64,000 bases of DNA from Kitagawia praeruptora (GCA_037693485.1 CM075346.1:55361001-55425000), one strand, 5' to 3'; numbered from the stretch's first letter, positions 9,769-21,529 are shown. Notes: a model not told the origin generated them from the sequence alone. Translations and numbers: made by a program.

Positions 9769-12006
9769 TTTTTTTTTTTGCTAATTAAAATTTATACCAC
9801 AGGCAAAAGATTACATCTCTAGGGGCATACCCCGCGGTTAGTAGCACATCTACCTGACGGAACAGCTAGGAAAAAAAAACAACAATAATGCTAGGTAACC
9901 TAGCAATCAACAACAGCATAAGACGAATCTAAACAAAACAACTATGCCATGGACATTCTGACAAAATCAGGCATTTCGCCTCTAGGGTACCCTGCAGGCA
10001 ATTCACTTTTCCGCGGCAACATGACCCACTCCATGTCCGTTTTTGGCATTTCCATTTTTCCAGGCATCACTGCAATGCCATAATCCGTAGCTTCCAGCCA
10101 GCATATAAAATCGAAATCATCCGGAACATCAATTTGGACCCCAACTAGGCCATCTTGTCCTCTATACCACCCAAAAGACAGCAACAACGAATTTAACTTC
10201 ATTAAAAAAGAAGAAACCAACTTTATCATCTTGAAACCACAAGCCGTGGTAAGACCCACAAACCCATAACATGGTCCAAGTAACCAACCGACCATAGCAG
10301 GCAACATGAGTAAAGCTCTATAAACTGCTTTTGACACAATTATACATCCTACCGATGTTTCTAAAACAAAATGCACAGCTCGCATTCTGTCCGCATTGAT
10401 GTTCCTTGGCAAAACCCTTATGCTGCCATGGCCCTTAGCTTTGTACGTCACCGAAACTTGACAAACGCAATGTAAGTCAACAACTGAGCTCACGTTATGA
10501 GCTAAAAAATTTAAGTCAATCACTGTCGTAGCTATTCTCATGAGAGAAGTTAGCCCGAAACCCACCACTTCACGGCTTCTAACAATAATCCCGTCTACTT
10601 TACTCAAGATAGGCATCACCAAGACAGTCTGACTCTCAGGTTCACCACCAATTTGAGCCACTTTAGGCCCAGCAACATAAACCACTCCTCGAGTAAGCGA
10701 ATTAACAACCACTTTGAGCCCTTGAAAAGTTCCCAGATATCGCCTGGGCTCATTAGCAGATAAAACGAATACCATATGCTCATCGGACAAATCATCCCTT
10801 GAGCTAAGACATGAATCAAATACCTTGCAAGTATTTTCCGCTTGAATCAATTGAATACTTATATTCTTGACGCACCCCTCCACATCCATTCTTGAATTGA
10901 AAACAGACCACAAGCCTGTTCGCCATTTCATAAGATATAATTGGCCTTCTTCCCGAAAAGCAAGGGAACGAAGGACCCATTGACCATCTTCCAGTGGCTT
11001 GAACAGCATCTCAAACTCAAAGATAACCGCTCTAGAGTGTATAATACCCTCTGCATTAATGTCTATCTCAAGTACTTTAGTGTAAACCATCTCATGAGAG
11101 GGAATGCCTCCAATAGATCCATTTTGATTGCAATATTGAGGCTCAGCATCGACTGCCTCTGCAGCGCCTTTTTGAGGCCACCCATCAAACATATTGCGTT
11201 CCCACACTCCATGAGAAGTGAATGCATCCAAACTCATGAACGATCCATAACTAAGATGAAAGATGCATGTAGTCTGCAACACCTGAATCTCTAACCCCAG
11301 AGCAGTGTTCATACTATTATCAAGGTCCCAAAGGACAAATCTCTTCAGAATCTCCAGTACCCCGCGGAACAGGATGGAGGAGGGAGAGAAATCAACATTT
11401 GACTCAGAATTTATCAATGAAATCATCGATTTCATCAATAAACTGACCGAAAGAAAAGAGTTAGTAGCTACAACCACTAACGCAAGACCATATCTCACAT
11501 AGAGATCTGCAGATAACATAACATTATTATCAACAACCCATTGTTCGGTCACTTTAACAACCACATGACGAAAGGAATCCATATTCTCTATAAAAAAAGA
11601 CAATCGCCTCTTCAAGAAACCGTCCAAACCCGGAGGCAGGAGCCGCCTAGGACCGTAGCCAGCAAGATAGCCGACACCAATGACAACATTCAAATCTATA
11701 CTAGTCCCCTCAAAAGAAGATCCACGTGAGAACAAATCTCTAATCAAATATGGAGACTTCAAAGAGAGAAAATCCCAAAACTCGATTGAAGAAAAACGAG
11801 TATTAAGAACCATAAGTAGATAATACATATAAGAAATGTGATAAAAAAGGTGAAAGATAGAAGAGGAGAGTGGATTCGTGAGGCTAATAGGAGCAGATCT
11901 GATGAAAATGTGTTTAAGAGAGGCGGCTAAGCTAGGGATTTTTAGAAAGAGGGTAGAGAGAAGGCAGAGAGAAAAACGACTCTCATTTTACACAATCTTG
12001 GCTTTT
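9769..12006 (-). mobile_element. LINE-like (non-LTR) insertion with poly(A) tail and 19-bp target duplication
   Basis: TCCTATCACAAATACTTTT is present at 9750-9768 and again at 12007-12025. A run of T follows the left copy, which is a poly(A) tail on the minus strand; there are no terminal repeats. This is the signature of target-primed reverse transcription by LINE machinery. The minus-strand 5' end has a CT-rich leader (11830-12006) and the 3' end a short trailer before the A-run. At about 2.24 kb it is too short for a full plant L1 (usually 5-7 kb) and I see no endonuclease or reverse transcriptase motif. It is a non-autonomous LINE relative, an internally deleted LINE, or a retrocopied mRNA. 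Confidence 0.85.
9942..11828 (-). CDS. Unidentified 628-aa ORF in the LINE-like insertion
   Basis: Intact 628-codon ORF filling most of the insertion, starting about 180 bases from its 5' end and ending about 160 bases before the poly(A) tail. I do not recognise it. I looked for and did not see the CCHC knuckles of LINE ORF1, an endonuclease, a YADD-like reverse transcriptase box, an RNase H pattern, or transposase signatures. It has no clear signal peptide; the protein is mixed hydrophobic and polar, with a Val/Leu-rich N-terminal third and an acidic, Met/Pro-rich C terminus ending 'MPDFVRMSMA'. An uninterrupted ORF of this length in AT-rich DNA is unlikely by chance, so it was coding until recently. 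It could be a retrocopied host gene, or the product of an undescribed non-autonomous LINE family. It is antisense to element A. Confidence 0.6.
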   Translation of the reverse strand: MYYLLMVLNTRFSSIEFWDFLSLKSPYLIRDLFSRGSSFEGTSIDLNVVIGVGYLAGYGPRRLLPPGLDGFLKRRLSFFIENMDSFRHVVVKVTEQWVVDNNVMLSADLYVRYGLALVVVATNSFLSVSLLMKSMISLINSESNVDFSPSSILFRGVLEILKRFVLWDLDNSMNTALGLEIQVLQTTCIFHLSYGSFMSLDAFTSHGVWERNMFDGWPQKGAAEAVDAEPQYCNQNGSIGGIPSHEMVYTKVLEIDINAEGIIHSRAVIFEFEMLFKPLEDGQWVLRSLAFREEGQLYLMKWRTGLWSVFNSRMDVEGCVKNISIQLIQAENTCKVFDSCLSSRDDLSDEHMVFVLSANEPRRYLGTFQGLKVVVNSLTRGVVYVAGPKVAQIGGEPESQTVLVMPILSKVDGIIVRSREVVGFGLTSLMRIATTVIDLNFLAHNVSSVVDLHCVCQVSVTYKAKGHGSIRVLPRNINADRMRAVHFVLETSVGCIIVSKAVYRALLMLPAMVGWLLGPCYGFVGLTTACGFKMIKLVSSFLMKLNSLLLSFGWYRGQDGLVGVQIDVPDDFDFICWLEATDYGIAVMPGKMEMPKTDMEWVMLPRKSELPAGYPRGEMPDFVRMSMA

Positions 12007-12007
12007 T

Positions 12008-12493
12008 CCTATCACAAATACTTTTGATCTTGTTGGGTATAGTGATGCAGATTATGCAGGGTCTCAAACTGATAGAAAGAGTACAAGTGGTGTTTGTGCA
12101 TTCCTTGGACAAAGCTTGGTTTCTTGGCAATGCAAAAAGCAAGTTTCTGCTGCTTTATCCACGGCTGAAGGAGAATATCTAGCAGCTGGTAGCTGTTGTT
12201 CTCAGATTTTATGGATGATTCAAACACTAAAGGACTTTGATATCAAGTGTGGCAAGATTCCAATATATTGTGACAACACAAGCGCCATCAATATTTCGAA
12301 GAATCCGGTGAATCACTCAAGAACAAAACATATTGATGTTCGACACCATATCTTGAGAGATAATGTTGCTAAAGGAAAGATTAAGTTGGAATTTGTCTCA
12401 ACAGAATTTCAACGAGCGAATATCTTCACGAAGCCATTAGCTGAAGAAAGATTCTCATTCTTACGAAGGGAGCTTGGCATGTGTACTGTGTAG
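12008..12493 (+). pseudogene. pol: Element A RNase H, C-terminal part of pol
   Basis: Resumes pol after the LINE-like insertion. It shows the copia RNase H motifs GYSDADYAG, DRKSTSGVC, STAEGEYLAA, CDNTSAI and HIDVRHH, then the standard C-terminal 'IFTKPLAEERF' and stop at 12491-12493. This piece is uninterrupted; the gene is broken only by the insertion and the upstream stops. Confidence 0.93.
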
Positions 12494-12830
12494 TCAGCAA
12501 GCTGACAAACACAGAATGGGTAACGTTGGCTTACCATTTGTATCTGAACTATTTATATGCCATTACCATGATTTGATTTTTTAATTTTATTTCTCTATGC
12601 TTATTCCAGACCTGGACTAATATTCTTTTTGTTGAATTTTTGATGGATTAAGGGGGAGAAATTTAGGAGAACTTATTTTGCTTGTTTGGTCAAGATATTC
12701 GATTTGGATATGATTGATTATGCTTGTTTATCTTGAATCTGTTTTATATCAAAATGTACTAATATGCAGGGATTTAGGGGGAGCTTTCTTATTCTCCTAA
12801 ATAGTGTGTAATCATCAAAAATGGGGAGAT
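12494..12830 (+). other. Element A 3' untranslated region with three polypurine tracts
   Basis: No ORF. Three purine-rich stretches are present: AAGGGGGAGAAA near 12650, TTAGGGGGAGC near 12774 and ATGGGGAGAT directly before the 3' LTR (12821-12830). The last is the expected plus-strand primer. Multiple tracts are a described feature of Sireviruses. A 'TCAGCAAGCTGAC' motif copy follows the pol stop. Confidence 0.75.
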
Positions 12831-14133
12831 TGATACTCCTAGGTTTTGATGATCACAATCAGCAAGCTATTTGCTTATAGTTTGATATAAAACATCATGT
12901 TATTGCTGTATTGTATTAACATGGTTTTGCAGGGTATATTAGCCTACTGGTTGTTTAAACAGGATATACAAACAACAATCCATTTGGTGCTACAACAGAG
13001 ATAGTCTGGCATGCCATTTCCAACAGACAGACACAAACAGCAAGCCATTTGTAAACTGCCAGAAATCCTGAAGATAAAGATCAAGATTGACTCTCATCGA
13101 TTTATTTCAGGAAATATATTGTGAGGATTCTTTATTATATAATACGTACACAATATATTCTAGAGCTCAAACCTTTTTAAATATCTTTCTTTAAAACATT
13201 TTATAAAACTTATGGGAGTTTCCTTATTTAAAAGATTTCTTTCTACAAAATCTCCTATACGCGTTTTATAGTTATACAAATCAGAAGGGTTATGCTTTCA
13301 TCGATTTCTTTCTTCCAAACCCTCTGTCTAACGTTCACAAGAACGTTTGTAAAATCTCTAACCAATTGAACGTTGGAAATTGATTCTAATAGTTCGAATA
13401 ATTGGTGATTGATTTTCTGAACGTTGGTGTGAAGCTTTATAAATTTGTTCTTGTGTTCATTTGTTAAGGAGAACATTCAGAGAAAACTTTCAAACACACA
13501 AGATTACAAACAACTCGATTTTTCATTGCTAATTCTTTTGATTCTCTCGAGCTCTTAATATACTCATACGTGCTATATCTTAAAGAGTTCTTAGTTTGAG
13601 TTGTATTCATTATTGATTGTATTGTTCGATTTGTAAAGGTTTAGTTGTTGGACAAATTGGCTAGGGAACTAGGGTTTGGTGATCATTGCTAGAGAAGTAT
13701 ACTTGGGAAGTATAGCTTAGAGAGCAAGTTCAGAAACAGGAGTTCAGCACGCCATTTGTCAACAGCTGGGTGTTAAGGGAGATATATTATTGTATCTTGT
13801 AATTGGCTTATTTCGTTGATCAATAATATATTCTCTTACCAAGTTGGTAAGGGACCAGGACGTAGACCATAGGGGTTAGGGGTCGAACCTGGCTAAAAGT
13901 CTCTGTGTTCTTTATTTTCTGTTCTTTACTTACTGCTTGCATTTAGCTTACTGTTTATGCACTTTACTGTACTTATTGTCTTTACATTCAGCATACTGTT
14001 TGCAATCAGCTTACCATTTGTCTCTGCATAAAACGAAATCAGTAAGCTGTTTCTGGTAATTTTTAAAATCGGACTTAGTTGAATATAGTTAGCCATTTAC
14101 ACCTATTCACCCCCCTCTAGGTGTGCATTTTCA
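12831..14133 (+). repeat. Element A 3' LTR
   Basis: 1,303 bp, TG...CA, collinear with 3618-4923 apart from scattered substitutions and a few 1-3 bp indels (for example a 3-bp loss near 13431). Followed by the target duplication CTATC. Confidence 0.95.
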
Positions 14134-14138
14134 CTATC

Positions 14139-15219
14139 TCTGTGTGCATTTATGCAAGTGTAGGCTCCCCATGAGTGAGTACATAAGGTTGTGCTAACTC
14201 TTTACAGGATGCCTTGGGAGACAGGCCAACTTCAATAGATACTTCTTGTTGAGAAGAAGCACCTAGGGATGTGTTTGATTCCCTTTTACTCTCCACGGCC
14301 TTTTGTGAGACTGTGGGGTGGCTGATAGTGGCTTTGGCCCTCTTAGCTCTCTTCTTCTCAGGCTCAAGAGGAACCACTGTGGGTTCACTTTCACTAACAT
14401 CCTTATTTGCTGCATCATGTGCAGTTTCTCCTTCAACATTCTCAGAACTACTACCAACACCAGTTTCCAAGGGTCTTTTCTTGGATTCTTGCAAAGTTGT
14501 TTTTGTGGTTTTTGGTTGTCTAGAGGTTCTGATAGGAATGTATGCAGTAGAATGTGGGTTAACTGAATTTAGGTCTAATTCAGCTTCATTCTCAAGGGAG
14601 AAGCCAACATACCCAGAGGGTAGTGCTACGTCAAGATGAGGCTCTTGATCAGCCATGTGCTTGGTGAAACAGAGTGGAATATGTGCATTTGAATTTTATG
14701 AATTGAGTGATGTGTGTGTATTTCTTTTCAAAACATTGCATTCTATAGGGAGAGATGCATTATCATCAATACCACATAATGAATTCAAACACATAGTAAG
14801 AAAGCGAGGATAAACATGTACCTTCCTGCTTAGAGCTGACTTGAGTTGACTCATAAGCAACTTTCCTACATCCACTTTGTATCCATGGACAAGAGAGTGA
14901 GTAAGCTTCTTAATATAGGAGGGAATTCCATTCCATCCAGAGGTTTTGGTTGAGAAAACCTTTACCATGACATCAAAAATCATGCTCCATTCTTTTCTCA
15001 AATGCTTTCTGTCCATTTCACCAGTCGAGTACCATTTCGATGTACCCTCTTCAAGAACAGGACCGGAATACCCAATTTTCAAGAAAAACATCTTTAGGGT
15101 TTCATCATTTGCAAGTTCCTTGTATGATTCTTTAGCTTGCAGTCCAGTTCCCAAAGCTTCGTTGATGCCTTTGATTGTGAGGATGCAGGTGATTCCTTTG
15201 ATTTTGCATTGTATTGTGT
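14139..15219 (-). pseudogene. Element D ORF3, middle part
   Basis: The minus-strand frame is open from the break with element F (15219) to a TAA at 14696, then from there to a TAA at 14150. Both stops are in the same frame, which runs on into 1122-3617 beyond element A. The first part contains 'HLRKEWSMIFDV' near 15000, which lines up with 'FLRKEWSFFFDQ' in ORF3 of element B (near 58580), and 'MSQLKSALS...YPRFLTMCLN' matching B's 'LSQMCIKLGS...HRFMQMFIN'. This looks like the putative plant transposon protein domain found in third ORFs of Sirevirus and Athila elements. An ORF call reaching 15349 would start inside the LTR of F and is not real. Confidence 0.8.
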
Positions 15220-17639
15220 CTTTATGTAAGAACCCAGATTTTTGGGTAGAATTAAAACTTTTTATTATGTAATAGTATGGGAATGAATAGTGGTTATGAC
15301 TGCGGTGTAACGAATGTCTATTAAATGAATGGAATGGATTTGAATTCAATTATTTATATGTCATGCAGAATACTTTTGGTTGACAGCATAGATAAGAATG
15401 ATCTATCTCCTAAGAATATGAGAAGATTACTTCAAGTAAGATTATTCTCGTGTCATCCAAATCAATATCTATTATAAGTCCAGCGGTTCCGTAAAAAGGT
15501 TAAGGAACACTCGAGGGTGAACCAGGTTCATTTTCCTAATTATAGGAATTAAATAAAAATAAGTGATGAATAGTGATTTTGGTGGAATTTGGAATATTAT
15601 TATAATAATGTTATACCCGGTATTCGGAACGGATTTCTGAGTTCGTATTAGTGATCCAGGAGGAAAATAAGTGTATGTAAAAGCTGTCGGATTCAGAAAA
15701 AGAGCACTTTTATTTTCTCCGAGATTTCCCTGGACACTGCAAGACTTAAGGAGTTATAAAAGGGAATTAAGGAATTTAAATTCGAGAAGTATTAAGTAAG
15801 ATGAAGAATAGTATTAGAAATATTAAGAAGGTTTTCGGTAAAACCCTAACTAGAAACGTATGAGTTATTCCCTCGAACGATCAACGAACAAGCAAGGAAA
15901 TTGAGTAATACCCGGACAAAGGAACGAATAAATAACCAAGAGACAAACAAGTGCAATTGGTGGGAAAAGGAGAAACCCAAGTAACATCCTTATAAGTCAA
16001 CTACAAGATGAGTGGTGTAATTGCATTCTTGCAAAAATGGAGTTGTTTGTTGTAGTGCCAACACTTGGCCCAATGAGGAAGCAACAAGTGGCACCATTGG
16101 ATTGCCAACAACACATTAAAAGAGATGCATCCATTATATATGCAAGGGTTATACATGTATTAGCCATAAATCACCAAAACAAAACAAACCACCACCATTT
16201 CTCTCCATTTCTTCATAAAAATCTGCCCATTCTTAGCTAATTGGAATTCCAACTTCCAACCATCACTTGTTCTTCAAATTTTTATGGTAAGTACTACATA
16301 TCATGGTAATGATCTCCTAGAAATTTCAGCTTCAAATTCATCTTTTATCATTTTCAAATAAATCATCAAAGATGATGATGAATAGTGTTCTTCATAAACT
16401 AACTTTTATTTCTTGATTTCTTTTGATTATTCAAGCTATACTAAGGCTAGATAAGGGCTAAACAAGGCTTGATAAGTTCATACATACACCAAGGAAGGTA
16501 TACCACTCTTGAAAACCAAGCTCTTAGTTTAAGTTTTGGTATTTTAGATGAGTTATATGGATTTAATGCATGTTTAGGACCTTAAGATTATGATTGGGAT
16601 TTATTAAATGTGAAATTAGTTTAGATGAACGGAAAGACATTGCTTGGTCTTAGTTCATGGTTGAATAACATGTATATGTTGTTTGGAGTGGAAACTATGA
16701 TTATTGGATGGTTTGAAATTTGGAAATCATGTAAACATAGCCGTCGTAATGCCCGATTGTCGTTAGCCTTAAGAAACCGTGATTAGCAGTAGCATGAACA
16801 CACTGTCCAGTCTCGGATTTTGCCATGAAAGGCTAGATTATGTTATAAGCTTCATTTTGATATAAAGATCGCATGAAACGGATTTACGGTTTAGGAGTTA
16901 TGATTAAATTCGTAAAAGTGGTTCGGAACCGTAATCAAAAGTTCGTAACCGAAATTGGATCCATTTAATATTGCGAAATCAGTGGCGAATCTTAATAATT
17001 AAATAATAGAGATAAAAAGGAAGGTGTGGGAGAAGACCGCATGTCAAATGGATCGTTTTCCGATTTTATAAAAATGTTCGAATCTAGGTTAAGTACGAAA
17101 GTACCCCTAAAAGGTATACTTGGTTATAACTTCGGTAAACCACTTAGAAAACGATCGATAAATATCGAGGTCTAATCTTTCGACTTTAAAACTTATACGA
17201 TTTAAATACTTACCATATGTAAGTGTAATGTCATGCTTTAGTAGCGAACAAGTATCGGGTAATAAAAGCAATAATAAGAGTGAATTAGAGGGGTATAACG
17301 AAACGACTTGAAAACGTGTTTCGATTTAAGTTAAGTTATACTTAACCTTTTGAAAGGTGTTAAGTGATTAATCCCGAATGCCGTGGCTATTTATAGATCA
17401 TCAGGCTGACCCGGGACACGCTACCACTACCCCTACCCGCACCCGATTTCCAGGCAAGTTTCAAATCCTTTTTATAAGGCTGTTGTTGTGAATATATATA
17501 TATGCTTTCTGTTATACATATGCCATAGCATGCATGCCTACTTTCAAAGTCAAATTGATATACTTGTTCCTAGAATTTATTGTTGGCTTATAAGCTAGAT
17601 AGTAATATATCAGTTATAAGCCGGATATCACTGAGACCC

Positions 17640-18640
17640 TTAAGCAAAGGGCAGATGAATCTCATTCTTTGATTATAGACCGGGAGTCGATATTCCTTGA
17701 TATATTGATATTATTTTCAGAGGAAAATAATTAAGTAATTATTTCCCATTTATTATCTGGCAAATATTATTGAGATATTCCTTTGAGATTATTTGATAAA
17801 TATTATTCGGGTTATTCATCAGATATTTAATTATTCGATGAACATTATCTTTAATATTTATCTAAAGTCGATTTAATATTCGAATATTATTTCGAACCCT
17901 CAGTTAAGTTATTTACTTAGAGAATATTCATTCTTATTTCTTCGATAAATATTATTTTGAATATTCATTCGAGTTATTTATTTAATGAATATTATTTTAA
18001 TGTTCATTCGAGCCTTATTTATTTAAATGAATATTATTTCGAATATTCATTCAATCTCTATTTATTTTATAAATATTAGTTGAACATTGATTCGAACTTC
18101 AGTTCATCGATAAATATTATTTTGAATATTCCCTTGAGACGATAAATGTTATCTTCGACATTCATTTAAAGTCGATTCAATTATTGAACATAATTTCGAA
18201 TATTCATTCGATAATCATTTCTTCGATAAATATTATTAAGATTGAATATTCATTATTTATTTAATGAATATTGTCTCAAATATTCAGTCGACAATTATTT
18301 CATCAATAAATATCATTTTAAGTTGAATATTCATTATTAATTTAATGAATATTATATCAAATATCCAAGGGGTGTTTATTTCACCAATAAACATTATTAT
18401 TTTCAAATATCCATTTAAGATTGGATTTATTTAGTGAACATTATTTTAAACATTTATTTGAGTTTATTTAATTAATGAATATTATCTGGAATATTCATAT
18501 AAAGAAGAGAGTTATTTAGTAAAGAATTCTAAATATTCATTCGAGGATTACTTACGAGTAATATTATGATTTATTCATATTCCTTAATTAATATTGAGTT
18601 AATAAATATTCTTGGAATATTTATTTAAATCCTTTTAAGT
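17640..18640. repeat. AT-rich field of degenerate near-palindromic repeats in the F LTR
   Basis: Some 15-20 degenerate units built on 'GAATATTATTTCGAATATTCATTCGA' (written here as a loose pattern, period roughly 50-60) with phase-shifted variants such as GATAAATATTATTTTGAATATTC. Many units can pair with themselves. The second copy is at about 28100-29100 in the 3' LTR. Confidence 0.7.
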
Positions 18641-18809
18641 TCTTTTATAATGATTCATATTATTCAAAGATTATATGTCACCGTCAGATATGGTGTAAAA
18701 TATTTTGGAGTAGTTTATGACTATTTTTATCAAGGGGAGGTTTCCAAAACTCTATTTTTATTTAAATCTATCTTAAAGAAGATTTAAATACTCGCTCAAC
18801 TTCCAAACG

Positions 18810-18817
18810 TATATAAG
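18810..18817 (+). promoter_or_regulatory. Element F LTR TATA box
   Basis: TATATAAG followed by GGGACCTCACTT; the 3' LTR copy is at 29269-29276. It would start transcription near 18845 and leave an R-U5 of about 1.2 kb. Confidence 0.5.
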
Positions 18818-20056
18818 GGGACCTCACTTGAGAGATGTTATTTATTGGGCTGCCCGGTCCTATACTTGCTAAAACTATCTTGTCACTCACATCTTGATTC
18901 TTTCAAGCATCGATATGAGTCTGTTTGGTTACCTCCTCAACGCTCGAGGGGTAAGAATTGATGGAACAAGTTTATATCCATTAACAAGCATCAGCTTGGG
19001 AAATATTGGTGATTTTTTCTTTCCAACTAGATACGACTACTTTGTGGAGTCCTATCAACAAGTAATATACTTGGGGAAAGGGGGAGGAACTTCACGTTTC
19101 AAAGTTATGGATGTGAAATGAACTAGGAGATGCGTAAGTGACCCAGTGGCGCCGGTCCAGCAAATGGCCCAACCGTTGGCCGGGGGGTTCCAGAGGGCGG
19201 TAGACAAGTAAATCCGTCGGTGCTTCCTTCTACATGTAGTAAACAAGAGGTGGGGAGCATAACATGCGACTGATCATCGTGTAAATGCTATGTCTCCTGG
19301 CGCGTCAAACTCCAGTATTAGTTCATCTCTCAATGTTGGAAACTTCCTGCAACCTTATCATTATTGGCAGGTTTGAAAAGTGTTTGAATTGGAATTGCAA
19401 TATTCTTCTTGCAAGTTCCTCTATTATAAAAAGTTGATAATATCTGGCTCATCTTTGACATAGCAGATATTTATTCAAAACAAATATATTTTGAGTTACC
19501 TTGTAACTTCATCTCATACCTTATATTGGTACTACATCGTTAATGCATGGCATATGGTTTCAAAGATATTTGGACTGTTATATATTATCACTGTTCAATT
19601 ATATTTTTGGTGGGCTATTGCTCACCCTTGCTTTATTTATTTATATCACAACAACAGCTAGATCAGATGGCCGCGCAAGGCATGCCCAACATAAGCAGGT
19701 GTCAGCCGTCAGAGGATTAACCGATGAGGTCATAGCTACCATTGCTGAGGATGCAGCTTCTGGTAGGCTAGTTGTTAGCATTTGATCCTCTAATGTATTT
19801 ATATATATGGCATATATCAATGGATGGCAAAGAGCATGTAATTGTAAAATTGTAATTCTTTGGGTTGTAAGAACTGAAACTTGTGATTAATAATATTGAC
19901 GATTACTCTGATTTCATCTCTGGGACTATAACGGGTGTGTTTTATGTTGTTGTTTTGGGTCACAAGGTTGTAATTTAGATTATGTTGGTTTTGTGGTTGG
20001 ATATTGAGACCGTAACGACCAGATCCCTGACCCCGGATCTGGGGGTGTTACAGAAA

Positions 20057-20068
20057 TGGTATCAGAGA
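20057..20068 (+). other. Primer binding site of element F
   Basis: TGGTATCAGAGA four bases after the 5' LTR, matching initiator Met tRNA for the first 11 bases; this is typical of chromoviruses. Confidence 0.85.
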
Positions 20069-21301
20069 GAGCGTTATATATCCCAGAGATGACGCGACAT
20101 TAAAACAATAAATTTATTAAGATAATAAGAACTCTTGCCAAGTTCATAGTCGGACTACTTAATGTAGTATTGACATATAAAACCCTTATGGGAACTATTA
20201 AGTATCATGATAGTAACTTAGCTCGTTCTTGTACTGACTAGTAAGGCGACAGACCTTGAGGCATACGAGCAGCAGCACGATGATGCCTGATTATATGCTG
20301 ACGATCGGATGGTGGATGCGATAGAGTACCCTACTGAGGACCCGGAAGAGGTTCCAGCAGAGGGGGAGAATCCTGTTAGAGACAGGGAAGTTTACCTTGA
20401 GGAGATGAGGGCTGCAGCTAGAGAGACTGTAAGAATCTAGATATAGTGCTCAGAGAAGTGAGCGTAAAGAACTGATATATTATGAAGAGAATTAAAGAGG
20501 TATATTGGATCTATAGCTGGACTGCCGGATAAAGTACCAGCAAACAAAACGGATTCGGGGAATTACTTGAGATCTTATATGGGGTTAGATAAGAATCCTT
20601 AGAGACTTCCAGATCAGAGGGAAAAGAGTGAGAATGATGCATGATTATCAAAGGCATCAATATATGTCAGGGAGCAGAGTCTCCAGGAGCAGTTGAGATA
20701 GAGGCAACAAGTGCCACATTATTTGATAAATGGATTAGTGCGAATCTTATTAATGATAATTCGCCATGAGAAGGCAGATTTCCTAGGTTATAATTTATAA
20801 AGTCGATTGAGATTGATGAGGTGGTTTATCCAGTGAGATGTCCATTTTATGAATGGATCAGCCTAGAAAGTAAAGATAATGGAAAGTGATAGCCTGAATG
20901 GATAAAGAATATAAGGAAGTAGTAAGTGAGACAATGATCTCAGAACCTACAAGAGGAGAAGACCAGTGAGTCTTTGATAAACTAGTAATAAGGCTATTGT
21001 CAGGAACCAAGTATAAGTCTAGTTCAATTCAGTGGAAGGATGGACCAGAAACATTAGAAGCATGTGATTCAAAGGAATATTAAATTTCTTCTGTTCCTTG
21101 AATGGATTATGGTAGTTACCTTAAGTTTATTCTGACACTGAATCATAAAGGGATTAGGCAAGGCAAGCAGTGGTTGAGATGTAATTGAGAATCCTTTTAG
21201 ATGCAACCTGAAAGAACAGGTGTAGGCCAAGTTCTCGAAGTAAGAGTTTTGGCAAAATGAAGTCAACTTAATAGGACGTATGATCAATAGGGGTAGTGTT
21301 G

Positions 21302-21444
21302 GTCGACCCCACCAAGTTAGAGACAGTTTCAAATGGAGAAAGGCCAACCACACCGGCAAGGGTGAGGAATTTCATAAAATTCGCGAGGTATTACCAAAGA
21401 TCTGCTCAGGACTTTACAAAGAGTGTAGTCCCATAACCCGACTT
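21302..21444 (+). pseudogene. Relic of gypsy reverse transcriptase (thumb region)
   Basis: The plus frame reads VDPTKLETVSN, then GERPTTPARVRNFIKFARYY and QRSAQDFTKSVVP before a stop. This matches the usual gypsy stretch of the type 'VDPxKxEAVxxW..P.t..EVRSFLGLAGYYRRF...FS'. Key Trp and Gly residues are lost. Confidence 0.85.
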
Positions 21445-21529
21445 ATTGTAAGGATAAAAGTTTGAATGGACAAGATAAATGGGGGAAAATCTCCCTGGAG
21501 TTAAAGATAAAAAAAAAAAAAAAACTGGT

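Larger units (their letters stand above)
3618..14133 (+). mobile_element. Element A: Ty1/copia (Sirevirus-type) LTR retrotransposon, degraded
   Basis: The 5-bp target duplication CTATC (3613-3617 and 14134-14138) flanks two LTRs beginning TGATACTCCT and ending TGCATTTTCA. The primer site, two-knuckle gag, protease, integrase, reverse transcriptase and RNase H follow in copia order on the plus strand. RNase H ends about 340 bases before the 3' LTR, so this element has no ORF3. The LTRs differ at roughly 25 positions in 1.3 kb by eye. Stops and a frameshift break gag and pol, and a LINE-like element sits inside RNase H. It inserted into ORF3 of element D. Confidence 0.95.
15225..20052 (+). repeat. 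Element F 5' LTR (4,828 bp)
   Basis: TG...CA ends, unusually long. It carries an AT-rich repeat field (about 17640-18640), a TATA box at 18810 and a more GC-rich stretch (19100-19330). Short ORFs of 61-80 codons at 16037, 18894, 19055 and 19543 recur in the 3' LTR and show no protein features; I treat them as non-coding. Confidence 0.96.

Noticed and set aside
10941..11729. Plus-strand ORFs of 62-117 codons over the LINE-like insertion
   Set aside because: Shadows of the 628-codon minus-strand ORF, with no domain of their own.
14696..15349. 217-codon minus-strand ORF starting at 15349
   Set aside because: Its first part is LTR sequence of element F; the same start recurs at 25808 in the other LTR. 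Only the part below 15220 is ORF3 of D.
17640..18640. Possible CRISPR-like or satellite array
   Set aside because: Units are degenerate and unevenly spaced, and lie inside an LTR of a plant element.
16037..19785. Small ORFs in the F LTR (67, 75, 63 and 80 codons), repeated about 10.46 kb downstream
   Set aside because: They are duplicated only because both LTRs are identical. There are no protein features, and start context and composition look non-coding.
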